Source: Azospirillum agricola (lineage in GTDB: Bacteria > Pseudomonadota > Alphaproteobacteria > Azospirillales > Azospirillaceae). From it: a stretch of 36,010 nt of DNA. The DNA is taken from the NCBI RefSeq assembly GCF_017876095.1, contig NZ_JAGINM010000040.1:1-36010 (forward strand). Direction: 5' to 3'. The first letter of the stretch is position 1; the number at the start of each line of letters is the position of its first letter. Below the pieces are notes generated by a model that was not told the origin of the DNA, made no database searches, and saw only the letters and a program-made list of their open reading frames with translations. Shown in pieces: positions 31,887-36,010 of this stretch. The position numbers and the translations under genes are program-made.

Positions 31887-32902
31887 GAGACCGCCCGCTG
31901 TCGGTGCTGTGGCTGCAATCGGGTGGCTGCGGCGGCTGCACCATGTCGCTGCTCTGCGCCGAATCACCCGACCTGCCGACCCTGCTGGAGACCGCCGGCA
32001 TCCGCCTGCTCTGGCACCCCAGCCTGTCGGAGGAGACCGGCCCCGAGGTCACCGCCCTGTTCGACCGCATCCTGGCCGGCGACGAGCCTCTCGACGTGCT
32101 GTGCGTCGAGGGCTCGCTTCTGCGCGGCCCCAACGGCACCGGGCGCTTCCATGTGCTGGCCGGCACCGGCCGCCCGACCATCGACTGGGTACGCGAACTG
32201 GCCGCCATGGCCGGGCAGGTCGTCGCCGTCGGCACCTGCGCCGCTTATGGCGGCATCACCGCGGCGGGGGAGAACATCACCGACGCCTGCGGCCTTCAGT
32301 ATGAGGGGACACGGCGCGGCGGGGCGCTGGGCGGCGAGTTCCGTTCCCGCTCCGGCCTGCCCGTGATCAACGTCGCCGGCTGCCCGACCCACCCGAACTG
32401 GGTGACGGAGACGCTGATGCTGCTGGCCGACGACGCGCTGGCGGCGGCGGACCTGGACGGCCACCAGCGCCCGCGCTTCTACGCCGACCACCTCGTCCAC
32501 CACGGCTGCCCGCGCAACGAGTATTACGAATACAAGGCCAGCGCCGAGAAACCGTCGGACCTCGGCTGCCTGATGGAGCATATGGGCTGCCTCGGCACCC
32601 AGGCGCACGCCGACTGCAACACGCGGCTGTGGAACGGCGAAGGGTCCTGCACGCGCGGCGGCTACGCCTGCATCAACTGCACGGCGCCCGGCTTCGAGGA
32701 GCCCGGCCACCCCTTCCTGGAGACGCCGAAATTCGCCGGCATCCCCATCGGCCTGCCGACCGACATGCCCAAGGCGTGGTTCGTGGCGCTGGCCTCGCTC
32801 GCCAAGGCGGCGACGCCGGAACGGGTGCGCCGCAACGCCGCCGCCGACCGCATCGTCGTGCCGCCCTCGGTGCGCGGCACCGGCAAGACCAGCAAGGGCT
32901 GA
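31883..32902 (+). CDS. hupU: Regulatory (H2-sensing) NiFe hydrogenase small subunit
   Basis: The protein has 339 residues. It starts directly with the hydrogenase domain, LWLQSGGCGGCTMSLL (Cys16, Cys19), without the twin-arginine signal peptide of uptake hydrogenases, so it is cytoplasmic. Further Fe-S ligands are seen in VGTCAAYGG, NVAGCPTHPNW, HHGCPRNEYYEY, MGCLG, the block CNTRLWNGEGSCTRGG and YACINCTAPGFE. There is no C-terminal membrane anchor. It pairs with HupV and signals to HupT. Also called HoxB in other species. Confidence 0.94.
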   Translation: MRDRPLSVLWLQSGGCGGCTMSLLCAESPDLPTLLETAGIRLLWHPSLSEETGPEVTALFDRILAGDEPLDVLCVEGSLLRGPNGTGRFHVLAGTGRPTIDWVRELAAMAGQVVAVGTCAAYGGITAAGENITDACGLQYEGTRRGGALGGEFRSRSGLPVINVAGCPTHPNWVTETLMLLADDALAAADLDGHQRPRFYADHLVHHGCPRNEYYEYKASAEKPSDLGCLMEHMGCLGTQAHADCNTRLWNGEGSCTRGGYACINCTAPGFEEPGHPFLETPKFAGIPIGLPTDMPKAWFVALASLAKAATPERVRRNAAADRIVVPPSVRGTGKTSKG

Positions 32903-32907
32903 CCCCC

Positions 32908-34395
32908 GTGACCGCAGAACCGTCCCCGCCGCCAACCGGCCAGCCCGGCCGCCGCCTGATCGTCGGCCCCTTCAACCGCGTCGAGGGCGACCTGGAGGTG
33001 CGGCTGGAAATCGGGGACGGCGCCGTCGCCGCCGCCTACGTGAACTCCCCGCTGTTCCGCGGCTTCGAGCGCATTCTGGAGGGGCGCGCCCCGCTCGACG
33101 CGCTGGTGGTGGCACCGCGCATCTGCGGCATCTGCTCGGTCTCGCAGTCGCACGCGGCGGCGCTGGCGCTGGCCGGGGCGATGGGGCTGGAGGTGCCGCG
33201 CAACGGGCTGCTGGCGACCAACCTGATGACGGCGACCGAGAACATCGCCGACCATCTGACCCATTTCCACCTGTTCTTCATGCCCGACTTCGCCCGCCCG
33301 GCCTACGCCGGCCGGCCGTGGTTCGAGCGGGCCGAGGCACGCTTCAAGGCGGCGCAGGGGACCAGCGTCCGCCGCGCGCTGGCGGCGCGCACCGAACTGT
33401 TCCACATCCTCGGGCTGATGGGCGGCAAGTGGCCGCACAGCCTGACCATCCAGCCGGGCGGCGTCACCCGCGCGCTGGACGGGCGCGACCGGGTGCGGCT
33501 GCTCGCCATCGTCGGCGCCTTCCGCCGCTTCCTGGAGACCAGCCTGTTCGGCGCACCGCTCGACGCCGTGCTCGCCCTGGAGACGGCGGAGGATCTCGAC
33601 CGCTGGCGCCGCGCCGGACCGGAGAGCGACTTCCGCCTGTTCCTGGAGATCGCCGACGATCTGGCGCTGTCCGGGCTCGGCCGCGCCTACGACCGTTTCC
33701 TCAGCCACGGCGCCTACCCGCTGCCGGATGGCGGCCATCTGTACCGGCGCGGAACTTTTGCCGACGGCCGGGAGGCGTCCTACGACCCCGCCGACGTGAC
33801 CGAGCACCACCGCTTCAGCCGCATGGCCGGCCAGGACCGCCCGCACCCGCCCTTTTCCGGATCGACCGTGCCGGATGGCGCCGACGAGGAGGGGTACAGC
33901 TGGTGCAAGGCGCCGCGCCTCGCCGGCCTGCCCTACGAGACCGGAGCGGTCGCCCGTCAGCTCATCGACGGCCACCCGCTGGTCCGCGCCCTGGTCGTCG
34001 CCGACGGCGCCAACGTGCTGAGCCGCGTCGTCGCCCGCCTGCTGGAGATCGCCCGCACCGCCCGCGCGATGGAGGGTTGGCTGCGCAACCTCGATCCCGC
34101 CGGCCCCTGGTGCGCGCAAGGACAGATGCCGGACCGCGCCCAGGCGGTCGGACTGACCGAGGCGGCGCGCGGCGCGCTCGGCCACTGGCTGCGGGTGGAG
34201 CAGGGGCGGATCGCCGGTTACCAGATCATTGCCCCGACGACCTGGAATTTTTCCCCGCGCGACCTCGACGGCGTGCCGGGACCGCTGGAACGTGCGCTGG
34301 TCGGCGCCCCGGTGCGGCCGGAAGAGGTCTCACCGCTGTCCGTCCAGCACATCCTGCGCTCCTTCGATCCCTGCATGGTCTGTACCGTGCACTGA
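32908..34395 (+). CDS. hupV: Regulatory (H2-sensing) NiFe hydrogenase large subunit
   Basis: The protein has 495 residues from GTG 32908, five bases after the hupU stop and eight bases after AAGGG. The first Ni-ligand motif reads RICGICSVSQSHAA (Cys73, Cys76), the form found in H2 sensors. The second is DPCMVCTVH at the very end: the stop follows the last histidine, so there is no C-terminal extension for a maturation protease, which is the hallmark of sensor hydrogenases (HupV/HoxC). GPFNRVEGDLEV near the N-terminus and HFHLFFMPDF are normal for the family. It binds H2 slowly and oxygen-tolerantly and reports it to HupT. Gene order hupT-hupU-hupV is as in Rhodobacter. Confidence 0.95.
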   Translation: MTAEPSPPPTGQPGRRLIVGPFNRVEGDLEVRLEIGDGAVAAAYVNSPLFRGFERILEGRAPLDALVVAPRICGICSVSQSHAAALALAGAMGLEVPRNGLLATNLMTATENIADHLTHFHLFFMPDFARPAYAGRPWFERAEARFKAAQGTSVRRALAARTELFHILGLMGGKWPHSLTIQPGGVTRALDGRDRVRLLAIVGAFRRFLETSLFGAPLDAVLALETAEDLDRWRRAGPESDFRLFLEIADDLALSGLGRAYDRFLSHGAYPLPDGGHLYRRGTFADGREASYDPADVTEHHRFSRMAGQDRPHPPFSGSTVPDGADEEGYSWCKAPRLAGLPYETGAVARQLIDGHPLVRALVVADGANVLSRVVARLLEIARTARAMEGWLRNLDPAGPWCAQGQMPDRAQAVGLTEAARGALGHWLRVEQGRIAGYQIIAPTTWNFSPRDLDGVPGPLERALVGAPVRPEEVSPLSVQHILRSFDPCMVCTVH

Positions 34396-34591
34396 AAAAT
34401 CACGGAAGGAAATCAATTCACTAACTGATGCCGTTCGGAATTTTCTCGGAATTCATTCGGCAGCGCAAGGGGAGCGCTACGGCCGGCGCCCCCTTTCCGT
34501 TCACGGCCCGAGCATGCCCCTGCCCCGCGCGCTTTCGGTCAGCCGCCCTGCCCAACCTCCCTCACGACATTGCCGAAAGCACCCTTACCGC

Positions 34592-34813
34592 ATGCCCTGG
34601 TGGTCCGACCTCATCACCCGAATCAGCCTGCGCGGCGCCATGGACTGGTGGGCCGTGCTGTGGACGGTCGGTGGCGCCCTGATCGCCGGGCACCGGCTCG
34701 ACCGCCACATCCTCCGTCAGCGTGCCGTACCGCCCTGGTACCGGACCGACATGGGCGCTTGGGCTGGGCTGGCCGCAGGCGCCCTGCTGGTGCTCGTCGG
34801 GTGGAGCCTGTAG
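34592..34813 (+). CDS. Possible small inner-membrane protein
   Basis: The protein has 73 residues from ATG 34592 (MPWWSDLITRISLRGAMDWW). Two hydrophobic segments (WAVLWTVGGALIAG, about 20-34, and AWAGLAAGALLVLVGWSL, about 56-73) flank a basic loop (HRLDRHILRQR). No ribosome site is clear and no family is recognised. It lies 196 bases downstream of hupV; upstream in-frame sequence is not protein-like. Its 3' end lies next to the end of the phage-type pseudogene. Confidence 0.45.
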   Translation: MPWWSDLITRISLRGAMDWWAVLWTVGGALIAGHRLDRHILRQRAVPPWYRTDMGAWAGLAAGALLVLVGWSL

Positions 34814-34819
34814 CCCGCT

Positions 34820-35015
34820 CCCCCTCGAACATCTCCCTCCGCCGCTCACCCACCTGTTCGAACTTCTTCGTCAGCCGCTCCATCGCCCGTTCGAAACCGA
34901 CCTCACTGAGCAACCCACGATCCCGGTCGTTGCTGGCCCGCCGCGCCTCCGCTTGAAGGTCGCGCTCCGTCTTGTCGAACTTCCGGCCCCAGGCCGCGAA
35001 TCCCTCCTGCACATC
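34820..35015 (-). pseudogene. C-terminal remnant of the phage-type protein, after an internal stop
   Basis: Directly after the TAG at 35018-35016 the same frame continues DVQEGFAAWGRKFDKTERDLQAEARRAS...VGFERAMERLTKKFEQVGERRREMFEGER, a charged helical tail that fits naturally onto the preceding GIKVKP. One base change (a sense codon such as TAC to TAG) would explain the break. Past ~34820 the frame runs on into sequence without coding character, so the original 3' end is probably lost. Confidence 0.6.
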
Positions 35016-35915
35016 CTACGGCTTCACCTTGATGCCGACCGACGACAGCGCCGCCTGCGGGACCGAGTAGGGGCGGCCAGACCAATCCCGCGCCCCGGTG
35101 ATGGCGTTGCCGATCCGGTCCCAGTACCAGCTTCCAGGGATCCAGGCGGCGGACGGGATCCACGACTTGTAGGCGTGGGCGGCGCCTTTGCCGATTCGCT
35201 CGCCGACGGTGTCGGTCAGCTTGTTGCTGATGTCCTGGCCGGTGAAGGCGGAGCGGTTGAGCAGCAGCTCCGCGGCGATCATCAGGGGCCCGCCCGGCTG
35301 CATCCAGCCCGGCAGCGGCACCACCGATTGCCCCTGGCCCGTGTCGAATACGTCGCCAGCCGGTATCCACCGCCGAACGTCGAGGAACACCAGGTTGCCG
35401 TGCTGGTCGTGGGTGGGCAGCCGCATCATGCGCGGGATGCCGGTCCAAGCCCAACCCTGCTCATTCTCGCGCAGCGAGCGGCGCTCCTCGCCCTCGTCGC
35501 CACCGTCGATGGCGTAGGCCAAGGCGTTCAGCGCGTACATCATCGTGAAGTACTTCGCCATCTTCCACGGCCGCGCCATCAGCGTCCGGGTTATCATCGG
35601 CGCGGCCCGGTAGGTGTAGGAGATGAAGGGCAAGGCGTAGCGCTTGGCCGCGTTCACCCAAGGCGCGCGGATGTCGTAGTCGAGGAAGGTATCCTTGGCT
35701 TCCAACGCCGCCTGCTCGGGCGAGACGCCCTGATCGCGCCGCCGCACGTAGAGCGCCATGCGGAACACCTCGTCCTCCATCTGGTAGGCGCTCATCATCT
35801 TCCGGTCGGTCGCCTTCACGCCGCCCCACAGGGTGTCGGCCAGTTTGCCGGCGGTGCCGAAACGCGCCTCCAGCGCGCCCTTGCCGGCCTGCCCCTGCCG
35901 CTCGATCTCCTCTAG
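35016..35915 (-). pseudogene. Phage/mobile-element large protein fragment (LPD38-like), broken at both ends
   Basis: About 300 codons from SGLEEIERQGQAGKGALEARFG to GIKVKP. It has YQMEDEVFRMALYVRRRDQG, DIRAPWVNAAKRYALPFISYTYRA and MARPWKMAKYFTMMYALNALAY, the style of C-terminal regions of very large polyvalent proteins carried by phages and conjugative elements. An in-frame TAG (35018-35016) cuts the C-terminus. At the 5' side the frame hits TGA just beyond 35915, where different sequence begins, so the N-terminal part is missing. Internal ATG 35819 could start a 267-residue product, but there is no reason to think it works. Family assignment is tentative. Confidence 0.65.
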
Positions 35916-36010
35916 CCCGGATCATTCATGAGCGCTCTGACCGGGCCGACGGGGGCGCGTCAATGGGTGGCGCCAGGAGCGCGACATGACGGGGTTGGAG
36001 GGTTGCGGGG
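35916..36010. mobile_element. Possible end of an insertion sequence
   Basis: The phage-type frame stops abruptly at about 35915, next to CCCGGATCATTCATGAG (from 35916), which resembles the terminal sequence of some IS families found in Rhodospirillales (IS1380-like, from memory). No transposase is visible before the window ends. The IS reading rests on the broken frame and this resemblance only. Confidence 0.3.

Noticed and set aside
29532..31967. An 811-codon minus-strand open frame spanning panD and hupT
   Set aside because: It is antisense to hupT and out of frame with panD, and shows no domain.
34229..34591. Open frame extending the small membrane protein back into hupV
   Set aside because: It overlaps the conserved end of hupV in another frame and reads as Pro/Arg/Ser noise until ATG 34592.

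Overview
The window is very GC-rich DNA with the codon habits of an alphaproteobacterium. The gene set points to a Rhodospirillales member, most likely Azospirillum or a close relative: a hupTUV-type hydrogen-sensing set, a DUF3305/DUF3306 pair, plant-polysaccharide enzymes with xylan-binding modules, and tRNA-Asn/tRNA-Asp with encoded CCA ends. The genus is inferred from gene content, not proven.

Layout. (1) 1-7502, minus strand: a type I secretion operon of two ABC exporter subunits, an HlyD-type adaptor, and the start of a giant secreted repeat protein that runs off the left edge. Its N-terminal region carries about 44 tandem 9-residue Gly/Ser/Thr repeats. (2) 7827-9986, minus: a hybrid sensor kinase. 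(3) 10260-14797, plus: a small unknown protein, a CPA1 cation/proton antiporter with a cyclic-nucleotide-binding tail, an EamA-type exporter and a small unknown protein. (4) 14806-17495: a LysR regulator divergent from a quinone-detoxification pair (WrbA and glutathionyl-hydroquinone reductase), with a perfect palindromic operator at the regulator start. (5) 17553-18621: a small periplasmic protein, then a gene-free stretch with a one-spacer CRISPR relic. (6) 18622-21774: a large beta-helix protein with three Ca-dependent xylan-binding (CBM60-like) modules. (7) 22050-24541: a signal-peptide-bearing phytochelatin-synthase-like protein, a small periplasmic protein, and the DUF3305/DUF3306 pair, whose second gene ends inside two inverted palindromic repeats. 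(8) 24582-26455: an SDR oxidoreductase, two tRNA genes with a clear promoter, and an unknown protein followed by a strong terminator. (9) 27179-29791: a second polysaccharide enzyme, two CBM60-like modules plus a GH5 catalytic domain that appears inserted inside a Calx-beta domain. (10) 29855-34395: panD, then hupT-hupU-hupV, a cytoplasmic H2 sensor with its kinase. (11) 34592-36010: a small membrane protein and a decayed phage-type gene with an internal stop, cut at its 5' end by what may be an insertion sequence.

How the parts may work together. The two CBM60 proteins lack a Sec signal peptide, share the same N-terminal module type, and share an identically spaced upstream motif (TAACCAAA-N13-CGTTAA) about 80 bases before their starts. 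I infer that they are co-regulated and leave the cell by a non-Sec route. The type I exporter in the window is one candidate, but its obvious cargo is the adjacent giant repeat protein. Both ABC subunits have the same unusual signature motif (LPxGL instead of LSGGQ), and one also lacks the usual Walker B glutamate and Q-loop glutamine. HupTUV reports H2 and presumably controls an uptake hydrogenase outside the window.
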